Positions 26,115 to 40,352 of a stretch of DNA of 64,000 nt are shown here, piece by piece (position 1 is the first letter of the stretch; each line of letters starts with the position of its first letter). A model generated the notes under the pieces. That model worked only from the letters and a program-made list of their open reading frames with translations, was not told where the DNA came from and searched no databases. This stretch comes from Terebella lapidaria (taxonomy: Eukaryota; Annelida; Polychaeta; Terebellida; Terebellidae): assembly GCA_949152475.1 (NCBI GenBank), contig OX424563.1, positions 11,505,001 through 11,569,000 of the forward strand, written 5' to 3'. The position numbers were made by a program, and so were the translations under genes.

Positions 26115-27784
26115 GATGTCTGTTTTCCTTTATTCTCACGAGTTACAAACTGGGACCCAAACTATAGGAGTTGGCGTTTTATCTCATTGCTCACACTGGC
26201 GAACATCAGTTTTCTACAGAAGCTGTAACATGTCACATTTACAGGTGCAATTGTATGATTGTAGGGGTAAAAAACAGTAACTGTACGTGAAACACAAGAC
26301 ACCACAAGAACGTTTGCCATAGCATGAAGACCTAGCTGCTACCTGTGCCAACCATTGAGTGTGTGTTCTTCTCTGCAGATGCCAGACAACTAGCTACATG
26401 TACATTCATCACCTTGTTTTGTCCGCCTGTGCCAATAGAGATCAAAACTTTCCCCTAGACCAACACCATGATGTGGACAGTATTCCCCCACACCATGACC
26501 TTGTAATGGAGACTAAACCAATTACTCTGTTCACCCCGGCAAATCCCGGAGTATCAAAGGGGCATCAATATTTCAACAAACTGTGAAACATAATGGCGAT
26601 TGGAAATATAAAGTCAAGACTTCAAAACATGTTCAACTGCCATTACTTCTCAATAAAATGGCGCTATGACAAATGAAGGGGATTTTGATAACACACGCTC
26701 CAGTTGAGCAAAATTACTATAGATAGAATGTCCGAATTTCCTAACGTTATATACAAAGACTAATGTGATCTCCCACTCAGGAAATCTTTGCTGGACTGAG
26801 ACATTGTGATATCAATCAGATTGGTGCTGGTCTTCCTGGCACTATCGTGTGAGATGTAACAGAGTATCTTCATTTCCGTATATGGCAGCAATTAATGGAT
26901 CCCATAACTGTATCAATTCGTCTTCTACACACACATGGCTCATAACCTGTATTGTATACACCTCAAAACTGTATTAGTGTATTATTTGTGGCAGCTGATG
27001 TCTGAGTTAAGGAAATATATGTGGAATCCTTCCATCCATTAACACCTAAATTAACAGCTGCTGTGTATTAATTTGAAAATCGTGTCACTCCAATGGCACC
27101 CTGTGGCAACAGACGTGTTCGGTTGAAAACAGCGGATTTGTTTGGAGCTTTGTGGAGCAGACAAATTGACACTGGGTCCCGCTGGTTAAAGAGATTTTAC
27201 TCGGGCAGAGCTGCTTTGTTTGATAGCGTCATGTTTGATCATGCGATATCCTACAATCGCTCTTGATAGCGGAGATTGATCAGGCGGCGCCAATCGAATA
27301 GAACACTGCTACATTCTTTCATCTCTAGTTGATGTTTAGCAAGATTAATAGTACATAGACTGGGGAGAAAAATTCCCGGGAAAGAACAGTTCTTTCAAAA
27401 GCTAGCATGTTTTTTTGGTGTTGATATATGACAGTATTGTGATAATTATCATGACTGATGAGTAATATTATATGTAGAATAGTATTTTGTCGTGGTTGAA
27501 GATATAATTAGAAATAATTTACCCGAACTTTTCCAATTGAAAACTGGATTTTGTTTTTCAACATTTCTGCTAAATAGTACACAACACCGGCATTTTTGGT
27601 AAACAGGACAAAACACCAGCAAATATATTTTTCACTGTTAACAATTAAATGTCAATAATATTTGGTACAGTATATATATTTATCATGAAAGCTAAAATAT
27701 TACATAATGCGTTAGTATAATGGGCTGAGCAGGTTTTTTGATAGTTTTTGACACGCTTAGCATGATTTATAGCTTAAAGACGGA

Positions 27785-27807
27785 GGGGGGAGGGTTGGGT
27801 GGAGGGG
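27785..27807 (+). other. Predicted G-quadruplex tract in U4
   Basis: Same sequence as the U3 tract, four G-runs of three or more in 23 bp. It lies just downstream of the atgatttatagcttaaagac motif shared by U2, U3, U4 and U6. Confidence 0.7.
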
Positions 27808-30800
27808 AGAAAGTTCTTGGAAAGAACTGCTCTTTCGAAGTTGTCATGATTTTCTTGTGTTACTCAGTGATATATGACTGTACATGTATTTTGATAATCA
27901 GCATCATTGATGAGTTATGTTATATTTTTAATAGCACTTTTCATGCTTGATAATGAGAAGAATAATTACAAATAATATACCTGAATATTTCCGATTGAAA
28001 ACTGGGTGTATTTATTTGCAGAATTTCTAACAGATTCGATTCTAAAACCAATATAATTATATAGATGTATATTGTTCAATGTTATCAATTAAATGTCAAG
28101 ATTGTTTGGCACAGTATATATATTTATCAAAAAGGCAAAAAAAGAACATGGTGTATTAGTATATGGGCTGAGCATGTGTGCTGAGGAATTTTATCAGCAC
28201 ACTTTATGAGAACTGTTGATACCTTTGGCTTCGTAACTTTTTGGAGGGAATATCATCAATAAACATTATTTGGAGCGATGTATGCATAAAAAGTGTAATT
28301 CTGTTAGTTCAGCAGGATATATTGGACGATATAATATGGCTGGATCCCCAACATTCGAATGGAAATGCCACATCGGTCATTTCCCAGATCATAAAATGGT
28401 CGCAGCTGTTACTCTTGAATCATCTTGGGGGAATGACCTATGATGATGGAGCAGTCACTAGCAATACATGGGTGAGTGAAGTTGTCACCCATTTGCAACT
28501 TGGTAGCGTGATACTTAAGACATTTGGAAAATGTATCTTCTTGAGTTTGAAATATGAAATATGTGTCAATTTTAAGTGATGGGATACATTTGTGAGAAAT
28601 CAACGTGTTACCAAGACCTACCCAGCGTTTTCATGGTGCATTATCATAAAAAACCATACATTTCATTTCGATTTAGCATCTTAGACTAATTTGTAAATCG
28701 CTATGCCAATTGCTACACTATGCTACAATTTGTACAATTCTGAGGAGCATGCACTGAAAAATGTGTGATTGTTTATGATCTGTACATATATTTTTGTACA
28801 AGTTTTTTCCCTAGGCATATTCGTCTTGTTAACATATGTATGGCCGACAAAGTAGCTTTCCATGTTGAATCGTAGCCAGATAAAATGTATTACCGGTAAA
28901 CCAACAGTTTTCCTATAGCAAATCGGGGTTGCTGACATTTGTACTAGTGTTCAGCTAGATCAATCGACCGAGGTCTATCGTTGATCAGGTTCATCAGCTC
29001 AATGTTTGCGAGATGGAGAGCTAATGGAGAAACTGCTGGTTGCCATTGCACCAGAATCAGGACTTACAACGTAGTGGAGAAGTCTTTCAATGGAGATTAT
29101 CAACAAAAACGGTATCAGCGGACAAATATCGGGCAGAGTCTGCTAGAAGCATGGACATGATTTATGACTCCCCAGATTTTGTGGAGTCTCCAACATTCTG
29201 AATGAAATTGGGTCAAGACTGCAGAATAACGGGGAGATTGAAAATACCAAGAAGTATTTACATAGTACTCAATAGTACTATATGGATGTCTGTAGACAAG
29301 GCACATGATACATGTATATTTTACATCAAGTACGTCCGAAAACTAGATGTGAAATATAACATAATATTGGATGGAGCACATTCATGGGAATGGATCGCGT
29401 GCATAAACCTGATGGTGAGGATTGAAAATGTCACCGCCATACTCATGCTTCAATGAGTGTGCTACATGTGAATTCTACCATAAAAATCTTCAGATGAAAC
29501 TAAGACACACACACATCTGGTACGCAGTACGATACAATTTGAACCCGTTAGTCTCAGGATGATATATGACAAATGTCTATTAGTCTTTTAATGTGAAGGC
29601 TGCCATATACCCTAAAACAGGTATAGCCTAGGGATTTGCCCGAAGTAACGTTATGCCAGTGTTAGGGTTCATGGTGGCTTGAGATTGAAATACAATTGGA
29701 CAATGAGAAGTTATCAAAAACGAAAGCTAACTAACGATCAATATCCTCAGACACCTCACTGTACACAATATAACATCTTCTAAAATGTTGTCCACTTGCC
29801 CAGTTTGTTCCTCTCTGTGAGTTCCCCAAGAATGGCCGGTCCGGCAACACCAGTATCCATCTGTGGCTGACAGAGTGACTTATAACCTGTGGGTCCCTTG
29901 TCCTGTATTATCCATACTATTCAAACGTTTACATCACATGACATTGTCTCTAGTGTCTTTAGTGGGCTTGTCGCAAATAAAAAAAACAGGGGAAGCCGCC
30001 AGTAAATGGACAGTTTTCTCAAGATAATGACCACGATAGAGGAAGATGGATTAGTCGTATTTTGAAGATGTCAGTGGTGGTGTACCAAGATACCCTTCAA
30101 CATCCCACTGTGGTGTGTCGGTCCCTAACCCCCCTCCCCGTGTTCTCTATGCCCGATCTAGGAGCAAAACAAGAAGATTATGGAGAGGATGGTATCTTTC
30201 TGTCTATGTAGCGTATGATCCTAATTTCTAGGTCAGTTGCACTGGTCTCCCAGTGATTACTTTGTGCAGAAATCACGAAACAGCGCAATGACACCAAGTA
30301 AAACACTGGTTTCACGTATATTGTCTCTTTTATCAGGGGCTAGTGTCTGCCGACACAGCCTATTGTCAAGGGGATTGGATTCTCTAGCTGGAAAGCTGCA
30401 TTTAAGGATGTTTCCACGGTTATGTCATGCGTCGGCATACACCCTGATATCCATAAATGTATAGAATGTAATACTATATATTCCTGTGTTTGACTTTGCA
30501 CTGGTTTATTTCAAAAGTATATCGAAATATAATTGTCATGAATACACAAATATCACGAAAGAACAAAATAAGTCACATGCCCAAATATATTTTTAGACGG
30601 TAATATGATTGCAACTCCTAAGTTTTCAATCCCGCTTTCAAATCATCGTGATCTTGTTAGTCACCGTTTTGCACACTGCAAACATTGTATGTGCTGTCCA
30701 TGTAATGACTTTGGACTGGACTAAAGAGATGCTATGTCATGCCAACGCCAAACCAAAGTCTTCGAAGGGTTTTGCAACAGATGGACGGGCAGTCAATGTG

Positions 30801-32989
30801 CTGAACAATACACCAGACATAATAAACCAGTTGTCAAATGAAGCACACCTTAGGATCTGCCAAATTTGCATTATTTGCTGTTTGTCATACATATTACTTA
30901 TTTGGCCAAATATTATCTAACAAAATTTGTCAGAATATGTCGATCAGAGAGGAAAAATCAATCAATCTCACAATTATGGAGATAACACCAAATTAAGTCT
31001 GTTGAGTTTGGAAATTATCGTGAGATGTCAGGCCTAGATACTGGTCTGTCCAGAAGACATTAGCTAACAAGCCCCTGTTTCAGACATAATTAAATGAAAA
31101 ATGTGTTGAACAATATGGTTGCATCACATTGTGAATTTCAGTTGTTTCTGAAAATTTACTCGCATGTTAAAACAGCATGGTTGAAGAATAAATGACACCT
31201 GTTACAGTAAATTGCACATGTCATTCAAACCGCTACATGTACGTAAATGTTTGCCTTCACAATGGGGGAAATACTTGAAAGAAAGGCAAACGGACGTCGC
31301 AGGTGAAAGTGAGCTGCCATTAATTCTTTTTGTGGAGGTGATTAATTTGTGAAATTGAAGTTGGAGATTTTGTTCATGTCCAATCAGCTTTAAAATTGAC
31401 AGAGTACGGCTGCTGTTGACTGCTTCAGGATTAATACCAATATCTGGCTTCTGTGTACGTGTTTATCGTTAGTTAGATGAAGTTAGAAATACATTTATGA
31501 AGAGATGTACTGTTGGTATAGTGTATGGTTTCATCAGAGCGACAAAACATTCTGTCAATTTTGTCACTATGATTGTTTTAATAGAAAGTCCAATTTTAAA
31601 TGAAAATAATAATGGGTTGATGTAAATAATACGACAAAATTACGATAATTAAACTCGTCATTCAAACCTATATATTTGACACAGCATACATGTATTGTGT
31701 TATGTTGTTTGGCTGAGAACAGTGAATGAGTCACTATGGATAGTTTCTATGTCCTCTGGGAACTAGGACTGGGAATTGGTTAGCTTGTCCATCGACTTGG
31801 AATATTCCCAATGTAGCTCACAAATGGGCCGGGCCACAAGTAGCGTCAATCAAATTCATTGATGTATGGAGCAGTGAAGATCTTTGGTCAGGGTGGGAAA
31901 CTCTCCCATTGATAGGGAAATCCAGTGAGATATGTGGACACTGGACTGTTGACTCTCTTAGGGTGACGAATTAAGCAGGGGTGGTGAGGGATAGAACCTT
32001 TTGACACGCTCCATATTTAAAATGTGTGCAGCAATTCAGCAAGAAGCTCACTCAGTTTCATATAAGATGTTTATGCAAGTAATTCTGCCATCTAGTCTAG
32101 GTCAGCGTGTGCAAGAGCTGTGTAACACATTTCTGTCAGGATGTTTTTCGAATTTCAAATTTTCCAATTGCCACTGCCACATAAAACTTAAATGCAGATA
32201 TCTAGATAAAGTTGCTGTAAAACTGTTCGTATTCTGAGCATTTTTTCATTGATTACTTATCCTGCAGGAGTGTTCATTATAATTCACACGATATAAACTG
32301 TCTCAAGGTGACGCCATAACTGTTCCGGTAATGTCCATGGCTTACCTAAGCTGTCACTGCTCATGTCTCCTTGTGGACATATATGACAGGGACGTTCATC
32401 ATGCTTATGTTTTACCATCAGGAGCGAAGATTGAGATAATTGTATATTACAAGTGCTGGGACATGAAGCAATTATATGTGAAATGGGCAGTCTTGGAACA
32501 TATTTGTTCTCTCCCGCTGTCCTTGGACGATAATCTTCCCTTAATGTCGTCTATCCTAAACTGTCTCATCAATAAATGACATAAGTTTGAAATATGAGCA
32601 AGTAGTTCTCTCTCCACAGCCCACGTACATCTACATATATCAATATTTATAGCTTACTTCACTGATGCATATTAACATGCACGTATGTAGAAGTGACAGC
32701 AATTTTGTTTAATTTTGATATTATGAAACAGGGAAAATACATCTTCACATTTCACGTGATCTAATCCCTGGTATGTATATCATGTAGATATTCACTTTTA
32801 TTTTAGCAAATGTAATCATGGTAATGCTCCCTACATTTGCAGTGTTATAAGGCAGTGTTTTCTTCGATATTGCAGGCATCTCAATACAGATATATGCAAA
32901 CCTGGTCCGAGTGCGGAGGAAAACAGAGAGCCATTTGGCAATAGTTCCAGGACGACTGTATATAATGTCAAAATATAAAAGTCATTTTT

Positions 32990-33175
32990 GTGGCTACTGA
33001 TGGAGATGTCCTGATCATAAATTGCCCAGACTGCAAATCAAAGATTTCCCAGTTAAAATATTCCTCATCCAATGTGGATTATCCTACAGCTGAAATAGTA
33101 CGCTTCCACTGTGGATACGGAAGTGTTTTTTATCCCCGGGCACACGTAACAAAACAATATTGGCGGCAGGGATAG
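32990..33175 (+). pseudogene. Exon-like block D (U4 copy), unknown product
   Basis: The frame ATDGDVLIINCPDC then KSKISQLKYSSSN, FHCGYGSVFYPRAH and VTKQYWRQG is open here. It is shared with frame changes by U1 (7585-7791), U3 (25115-25321), U2 (near 17320), U5 (near 40012) and U6 (near 48875, where most of the Cys are lost). The LxINCPxCK pattern is weakly like the start of a SUEL-type lectin domain, but spacing is not right and I do not make that call. A competing frame is open on the same strand in U1 and U3. It lies between E1 and E2. Confidence 0.2.
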
Positions 33176-33324
33176 GGACAATGACGCAGGTATTGAGAGA
33201 AAATGTGGCTGTGAGTAGCTTAGTTCTGTATTATAGAAAATTGCTAGGACATGATCCCCAGAGCTTAGAGAAAGTCAATCAATTCTTACCTTTATTGAGT
33301 GAGCAGGTTGTCATTTAGCCTAAG

Positions 33325-33423
33325 GTGACCAGTTGGGAAAATATATAGCAGTGTTGAATTTTCATGCTGATTTAATTAAGGTGGGTTGGTGTCGCTTGAC
33401 TCCACGATGTTTGACAGTTGAAA
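33325..33423 (+). pseudogene. Exon-like block E2 of U4, split by a retroelement
   Basis: It reads GKYIAVLNFHADLIKV and continues openly into the inserted element. The matching E3 part resumes at about 33955 and has TGA at 33968-33970 in place of the Trp codon. The retroelement therefore landed in a sequence that was probably already dead. Confidence 0.35.
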
Positions 33424-33954
33424 TAGACGTAGAATCAATACCCAGTATTAAGTATTCTGAGCAAACAAAACAGGGTCCGTTATCCAATCTCATAGTCCGG
33501 GGACAGAAAGTCATATCAGACATACGAAGTGAGAGAAAACAAAAATGACAGGGAAACTCATGAACCCCCAAAAATGGCCATAAGGAGGTGAAATCAGGTG
33601 TTCCGGAAAGAGTGAGCATTTCCTGTCCCACTAGTGGCACCCGTCATGAATTCCCCAAAATTAGCATGGAAATAGATCTAGTTGCATGGCAGACATGGAT
33701 ATGGTGTATTTATCAACCAGATCATGATGACGTCCATAGAATTTCTTAAATGCAGCTATAAGTCGTGGTAAAACATAACCTTGTCGCAGCAGTTTAGAGA
33801 CTAGCTGGGCACTTCGATAAACAAAGTCCTTATAATTGCAACTAGCTCTGGAATAGCGTATAAGTTGAGAAACAAACACACCATATGCTGCTGACATGGG
33901 AATGTTGCTGCTTAAAAAAGGGAAATTGACTATAGAAAAATTGAAATCATCACG
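33424..33954 (-). mobile_element. Antisense 5'-truncated Penelope-like element fragment in U4
   Basis: On the minus strand it holds the end of a reverse transcriptase ORF followed by about 235 bp of 3' untranslated sequence (gacgtagaatcaatacccag at the plus-strand left end). The empty site in other units reads gttgaaaggtggg. Here gaaa stands on both sides, a possible 4-bp target duplication. Loss of everything upstream of the last quarter of the ORF is what truncated target-primed reverse transcription leaves. The same 3' segment recurs at 48237 and 54571, also antisense, and diverged in sense at about 42440-42617. Confidence 0.75.
33661..33954 (-). pseudogene. Reverse transcriptase C-terminal region, Penelope-like (Naiad-type likely)
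   Basis: A 97-codon frame reads RDDFNFSIVNFPFLSSNIP, then YGVFVSQLIRYSRA, then FKKFYGRHHDLVDKY and stops at TAA. These segments match the post-palm (thumb-side) region of the reverse transcriptase fragments at 40992-42367. The palm with catalytic Asp is missing, so this is a dead fragment although its frame is intact. PLE assignment is from the GIPMGTNCAPLLADL type of RT in its relatives; the Naiad clade is my best guess. Confidence 0.7.
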
Positions 33955-35370
33955 AAAGGTGGGTCATTGACATTAATCATGCAGCAGGTACTGATATCAA
34001 ATAGGTTGTTTTCAAATTAAATGCTTTGACGTATTAATTTTCTGAAAATAGGTTTCAATTTCCTCTGCACTAGCTAAACAATTTGGAAAATAATAATATA
34101 TCCAGGACTGGTCCTGATACATGTTATATATGAATTATATTTGTTTTATGAGTCTGCAATACTAGATCTACATGTATGTGATCTTTGGTAGAATTTATGT
34201 TCCAAACACAAGTCAATTTCTCAGTAAAACATAAGATTCCTTGCAGTGATCAAATACTTTTCTCTGATTTTGTGTTTCACATAAATCTTGTATGTTGTCA
34301 CGGAGTCATACTTCTGGTGACATAGGTCATTCAGACTGTCAGATGTGAAAGGACTTTTCTGTTGACACCACTTTAACAAGTAGGGCGAGAGCCCCTTTAG
34401 CTATAGTTACCATGCAGCACCTGGAAACACAGTGACATTCATGTCAATGTCTGTGATGGCCATAATCCGGCATCAATTTGCCACGTTGACGTGTTACATC
34501 AGAGACAGTTGGTGCAATGTCAGTTTTCATTTCCTTGATGTCTGTTATTCTTTATACTCACGAGATACCAACTGGAACCCAAACTAAAGGAGTACGCGTT
34601 TTATCTCATAACTCTCACACCGTCGAACAACAATTTTCTACAGAATCTGTAACATGTCACATGTACAGGTACAACTGTATGATTGTACAGATAAAAAACA
34701 GTAACTGTATTTGGAACACAAAACACCACAAGCTGGAGAACCATCAAGAAGGTTGCTGAAGATCTAGCGTGAAGATCTAGCTGTTACCTGTGCCAGCCAT
34801 TGAGTGTGTGTTCTCTGCAGATGTCAGACAACTAGCTACATGTACATTCACCACCTTGTTTCGTCCGTCTGTGCCAATAGAGACCCAAAACTTCCCCCTC
34901 GATCAAGACCACGATGTGGCCAGTATTCTCCCCAAGATGACCTTGTAATGGACACTATACCAATTACTCTGCTCATCCGGGCAAATCCCGGAGTATCAAA
35001 GGGGCATCAATATTTCAACAAACTGTAAAAACTGATGATGATTTGAAATATATAGTCAAGACTTCATAATATTTTCAACTGCCATTACTTCTCAATAAAA
35101 TGACGCCATGACAAATGAAGGAGATTTTGATAGCACACTCTCCAGTGGAGCAAAATTACTATAGATAGAATGTCCGAATTTACTAACGTTGTACACCACG
35201 AATAATGTGATCTCCTCCGTAAATATTCACTGGATTAGGACATTGTGATACCAATTAGATTTGGTGCTTGCCGACACGGCGCTATCACATGAGATGCAAC
35301 AAAATTTTTCTTGTACGTGTATGGCAACAGTTACGGGATCCCATTGTATCAACTATCAACTCGTATTCTG

Positions 35371-35497
35371 GGGCCTATTTCACAAAGAATCTAAAGCAAC
35401 TTTAGCTGATTAAAATAGGTTTTAGCCTACTATCTACCATGCTAAATGCCGAACTTAGCGGGCTGAAGTAGATTTAGATTCTTCGTGAAATAGGCTC
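35371..35497. mobile_element. 127-bp MITE with 25-bp terminal inverted repeats
   Basis: The left end gggcctatttcacaaagaat then ctaaa and the right end tttagattcttcgtgaaata then ggctc are reverse complements with two mismatches. The other units lack it and read cgtcttctacacacacatgg across the site. It is too short to code. Target duplication is masked by the ac-rich flank. The superfamily is not determinable from ends alone. Confidence 0.8.
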
Positions 35498-38400
35498 ACA
35501 CACACACATGGCTCACAATCTATTTTGTATACACATCAAAACTATATTAGTGTATTATTTGTGGCAGCTGATGTCTGGGTAGAATCCTTCCATCCAGTTA
35601 TACCTAAATTAACAGATGCTGTGAATTAATTTGAAAATCGTGTCACTGCAATGGCACCCTGTTGCAACAGAGGTGTTCGCTTGAAAACAGCGGATTTGTT
35701 TTGAGCTTTGTGGAGCAGACAAATTGACACTGGGTCCCGCTGGTTAAAAAAAGTTTACTCGGGCAGAGCTGTTTTGTTTGATAGCGTCATGTTTGATCAT
35801 GCGATATCCTGCAGTCGCTTCTGATAGCCTGGTAGACTGATCAAGCGGCGCCAATCGAATAAATTACTTCTACACTCTTTCGTCTCTAGTTGTTGTTTAG
35901 CATGAGTAATAGCACATAGACTGGGGGAGAGAATTTTGCGGGAAAGAACTGTTTGCTCGAAAGTTAGCATGTTTTTGGTGTTGATATATGAGAATATTGT
36001 GATAATTATCATGTTGATGAGTATTATATATGTGGAATGGTACTTTGTCATGTTTGAAATTTTTTTCAATTGAAAACTGGGTGTGTTGTTCAGCATTTCT
36101 GGTAAACAGAATGGAACACCAGCAAATTAATTTTTCACTGTTAACAATTAAATGTCAAGAATGTTTGATAGAGTATATATATTTATTATGAACGTTAAAA
36201 GGTACATAGTGCATTACATTAGTATGATGGGCTGAGCAGGTTTGTTGATGGTTTTTATGAACACACTTTATGAGAACTATTGATACATTTGGCTTCGTAA
36301 ATTGCTCTATCATCAATAGACATTATTTTGAGCGATGCATACAAAGTGTAATTCTGTTAGTTCAGGATATTTTGGATGATATAATACCCCTGGATTCCAA
36401 ATATTTGAATGGAAATGCCACACCGGTCATTTCCCAGATCATATAATGGTATCACTTGGCAGGGTGATACTTAAGAATGGACATTTGGACAATGTATCTT
36501 CTTGAGTTTTGAAATATGAAATATGTATCAATTTTAATTGATGTGATACATTTGTGAGGAATCAACGTGCTTATCAATTACCACTTCAGCGTTTTTATGG
36601 TGTAATAGTATGACAAATGACATACATTTCATTTCAATTAATATCTTCAAATTTGTAAATTTTATGCCAATTGCTACACTATGCTACAATTTATACAATT
36701 TCGAGGAGCTTGAACTGAAAAGTGTGCGATTGTTTATGATATGTACATATAATTTTGTACAAGTTTTTCCCCAGGCCCAAACATTTATATGGCCAACACA
36801 GCAGCTTCCCATGTTGAGTGGACGCAAAATTAATGTATTATCGGCAAACTGACATTTTTCTTAGAGCAAATCCTGATAGCTGACATTTGTACTGCTGTTC
36901 GTCTGGATCAATCGTTGGTCATATTTATCAGCTCAATGTTTGCGTGATGGAGAGCCAATGAAAAAACTACTGGTTGCGATTGCACCAGAATCAGGACTTA
37001 TAACGTAGTGGAGAGGTCTTTCGATGAAGATTATCAACAAAAACGGTATCAGTGGGCAAATATGGGGCACAGTCTACTAGAAGCATGGACATGATTTATG
37101 ACTCTCCAAATTTTGTGGAGAACATTCTTAATGAATCTGGGTCAAGATTGCAGAATAACGGAGATTGCAAATACCAAAAGGTATTTATGTATTACTAAAC
37201 AGCATGGATGTCGATAACCCAGGCAATGCAGATACTTATACTTATACATCTCGTATTTCTGAAAATTTGATGTAAAAATAACATAATATTAGATGAAGCA
37301 CATTCATGGGAATACATGATGAGCACAAAACTGATTGTGAGAATAAAAAAATGTCATAGCCATGCTGATGCTTCAATGAGTGTAATACATGTGAAGTCTA
37401 CCATAAATATGTTCCGAAAAAATAATTTATAAAAAAAAGACATATATGTATGTCAGATATCGGTACGCAGCATAATATTGACCCTGGTAGTCTCAGGATG
37501 ACATGTCGAATCTCTATTAGTCTTGAAATATAAACGTTTCCGTATACCCTTCAACAGGTATTGCCTAGGAATTTGTTTGAAATATTTGGTCAATGTCAGT
37601 ATTAGGACATATGGTGGTTTGCGATTGATTTAATTGGGCTAAGTGGTCGGTGGGACGTTGTCAAAAACGAAACGCGACTAACAATAATAATCCTCCCACA
37701 CTGTACACAATATAGCATCGTCTAAAATGTTCTCCACTTGCCCCCGTTCGTTCCTCACTGTGAGTTACCCCAAAATGGCTGGTCCGGCAACAACCAGCAA
37801 TTGCTGACGGAATGATTTGTAAACTGGGGGACCCTCTTCCTGTATTATCCATACTAATCAAGCGTTTACACATGACATGACCTTGTTGCAAATAAACAAC
37901 GATGGAAAGTTGTCAGTGAATGGAAATTTTCAAGAGATAATGACCACGTTGGAGGAAGTTGGATCAGTAATGATGTCAGTGCCAAGATAACATTCAACAT
38001 CAGACTGTGGTGCGTCCGTCCCTGATCCGCCCATCTTCTCCATGCAAGATCTATGGGCGAAACTAGAAGATTTGTATTTGATGGTGTTTCCACGGTTACA
38101 ACATGAGCTGGTATACATCCTAAAATATTCATGAATATATGTTATGAATTTTTTCCTGTTTTTGATTTTGCCCTGGCTTTTTTCAAAAGCATATCGAAAT
38201 ATGATTGTCATGAATACCCAGATATTATACCAATACAAATTAAGTCACATGTCTAATTACATTTTTTACAACTTTTTAATCCCGCTTTGAAATCCTCGTG
38301 ATCTTAGTCACCAGGGTCACACTTCAAGCATTCTATGTGATGTTGATATTCCCATGTAAACACTTGAAAAGAATCGTTATTGGTGCTCGGTTCTCAGTGT

Positions 38401-39765
38401 CTGATGCCAACAGCAAATCATGGACTTCACATTGTAATGGTGACAGATGGACGGACAGTCAACGTGCTGAACATATCGTCAGACATAATAAACCAATTGT
38501 CCAGACCTAATGAAGCACACATGAGGATCCCCCAAATTTGAATCATTTGCTGTTTGTCATACATAATACTCATTGGCCAAATATTATCTCACAAAATTTG
38601 TCAGAATATGTAGATCAGAGAGGGAAATATATCAATTTAATCATTATGGAGATAACACCAAATTAAGTCTAAGGAGTTTGGAAAGTAAATTTGTTGTGAG
38701 ATGTCAGGCCTAGACACTGGTCTGTCGAGAAAATATTTCGCTAAGAAGCCCCTATCTCAATAATTGAATGAATAAATGGGTTGAGCGATATGGTTGCATT
38801 ACAGTGTGAATTCAAGGTTTGTTTCACTTTTTGCTCGCATGGTAAAACAGTCTGGTTAAAGAATAAATGACACCTGTTACGGTAAATTGCACATGTCATT
38901 CACACCGCTATATGTCCGTACATGTTTGCCTTCTCAGGTTGGAAATACTTGAAAGAAAGGCAAATGGACGTCGCAGGTGAAAATGAGCTGCCATTAATTA
39001 TTTCTGTGAAATAATTATATTTGTGAAATTGAAGTTGAAGATTTTGTTCATGTCCAATCAACTTTACAAATGACAGAGTACGGCTGCTGTTGACTGCTTC
39101 AGGATTAGTACGAATAACTGGCTCCTGTGTATGTGTTTACCGTTAGTTATATGACGTTAGAAATACATTACTGTTGGTATAGTGTATGGTTTCATCAGAG
39201 CGACAAAACATTCTGTCAATTTTGTCACTATGATTGTTATAATATAAAGTTCAATTTTAAATGAGAATAATAATAGGTTGACGTAAATAATACAACAAAA
39301 TGACGATAACTAAACTCGTCATTCAAACCTATATATTTGACACAACATACAATGTATTGTGTGATGTTGTTTGGCTGAGAACAGTGAATGAGTCACTATG
39401 TCCTCTGGGAACTAGGACCGGGAATTGGTCAGCTTGTACACCGACTCGGAATCTTCCCACTGCAGCTCACCAATGGGCCGGGCCGCAAGAAGCGTCGATC
39501 AAATTCATCCAGGAGCAGTGAAGATCTTTGGTCAGGGTGGGAAACTCTTCCATTGATAGAGAAATCCAGTGAGATATGTGGACACTGGACTGTTGACTCT
39601 CTTAGGGTGACGAGTTAAGCAGGGATGGTGAGGAATTGAACCTTTTGACACGCTCCATATTTATTATGTGTGAAGCAATTCAGCAAGAAGCTAACTCAGT
39701 TACATACAAGATGTTTATGCAACTAATTATGGCATTTAGTCTAGGTCAGCGTGTGAAAGAGTGAA

Positions 39766-39985
39766 AGTATCAATCTATTACCACCAAAACAGCCAAAGTT
39801 TGATGATTCCAATAACAAACGTAAAATACAACATTTTGCAATAGAAATAAAGCCCGACCAAATACTTTATCAAATGACACACCGGCGTCATCAGGGACAG
39901 ACAGTGTGGTAAATGTAGTTCATTCTACTGTACACCTGATGGAATTAGTATACAACTGCCCAACAACCTATGAAAACAACCTATA
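39766..39985 (+). repeat. Fragment of the 364-bp repeat inside U5
   Basis: This matches the first about 220 bp of the 364-bp repeat (gtatcaatctattaccacca at the left, acctgatggaattagtatac near the right). It begins right after gtgtgaaagagtgaaa of the C block and ends before atgtcagaatataaaggtc of block D, so the unit sequence normally between them (about 0.8 kb) is gone. Several per cent divergence from the right-end array by eye. Confidence 0.85.
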
Positions 39986-40352
39986 AAAATATGTCAGAAT
40001 ATAAAGGTCATATTTATTGCTACTGATGGAGATTTCCTGATCCTAAATTGCCCAGACTGCAAAGCAAAGATTTCCCAGCTGAAATATTCTTCATCCACTG
40101 TGGATTATCCTACAGCTATAATATTACTCTTCCACTGTGTATACGGAAGTGTTTTTCTCTCCCCGGGCACACGTAACAAAACAATATTGGCGGCAGGGAT
40201 AGGGACAATGACGCAGGTATTGAGAGAAAATGTGGCTGTGACTAGCTTAGTTCTGTATTATAGGAAATTGCTGGGACATGATCCCCAGTGCCTAGAAAAA
40301 AGTCAATTAATTCTGACCTTTATTGAGTGAGCAGGTTGTCATTTGGCCCAAG

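Larger units (their letters stand above)
18654..26417 (+). repeat. Tandem array unit U3
   Basis: About 7.76 kb, free of recognisable transposon insertions and the best approximation of the recent unit form. Roughly 19390-24600 is nearly identical to U4 at an offset of 7774 bp, becoming about 7852 bp after small indels. Roughly 24600-26417 is nearly identical to U1 at an offset of 17530 bp before the HINE position. It contains the internal duplication around the caattaaatgtcaa motif (19868 and 20312, 444 bp apart) and a G-rich tract. Confidence 0.85.
26418..34858 (+). repeat. Tandem array unit U4
   Basis: About 8.4 kb. It is nearly identical to U3 from about 27170 to 32400 and nearly identical to the start of U2 before that. 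From about 32450 it diverges from U3 and resembles U5. It is interrupted at 33424 by an antisense Penelope-like fragment. The internal duplication and the G-quadruplex tract are present. Confidence 0.85.
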
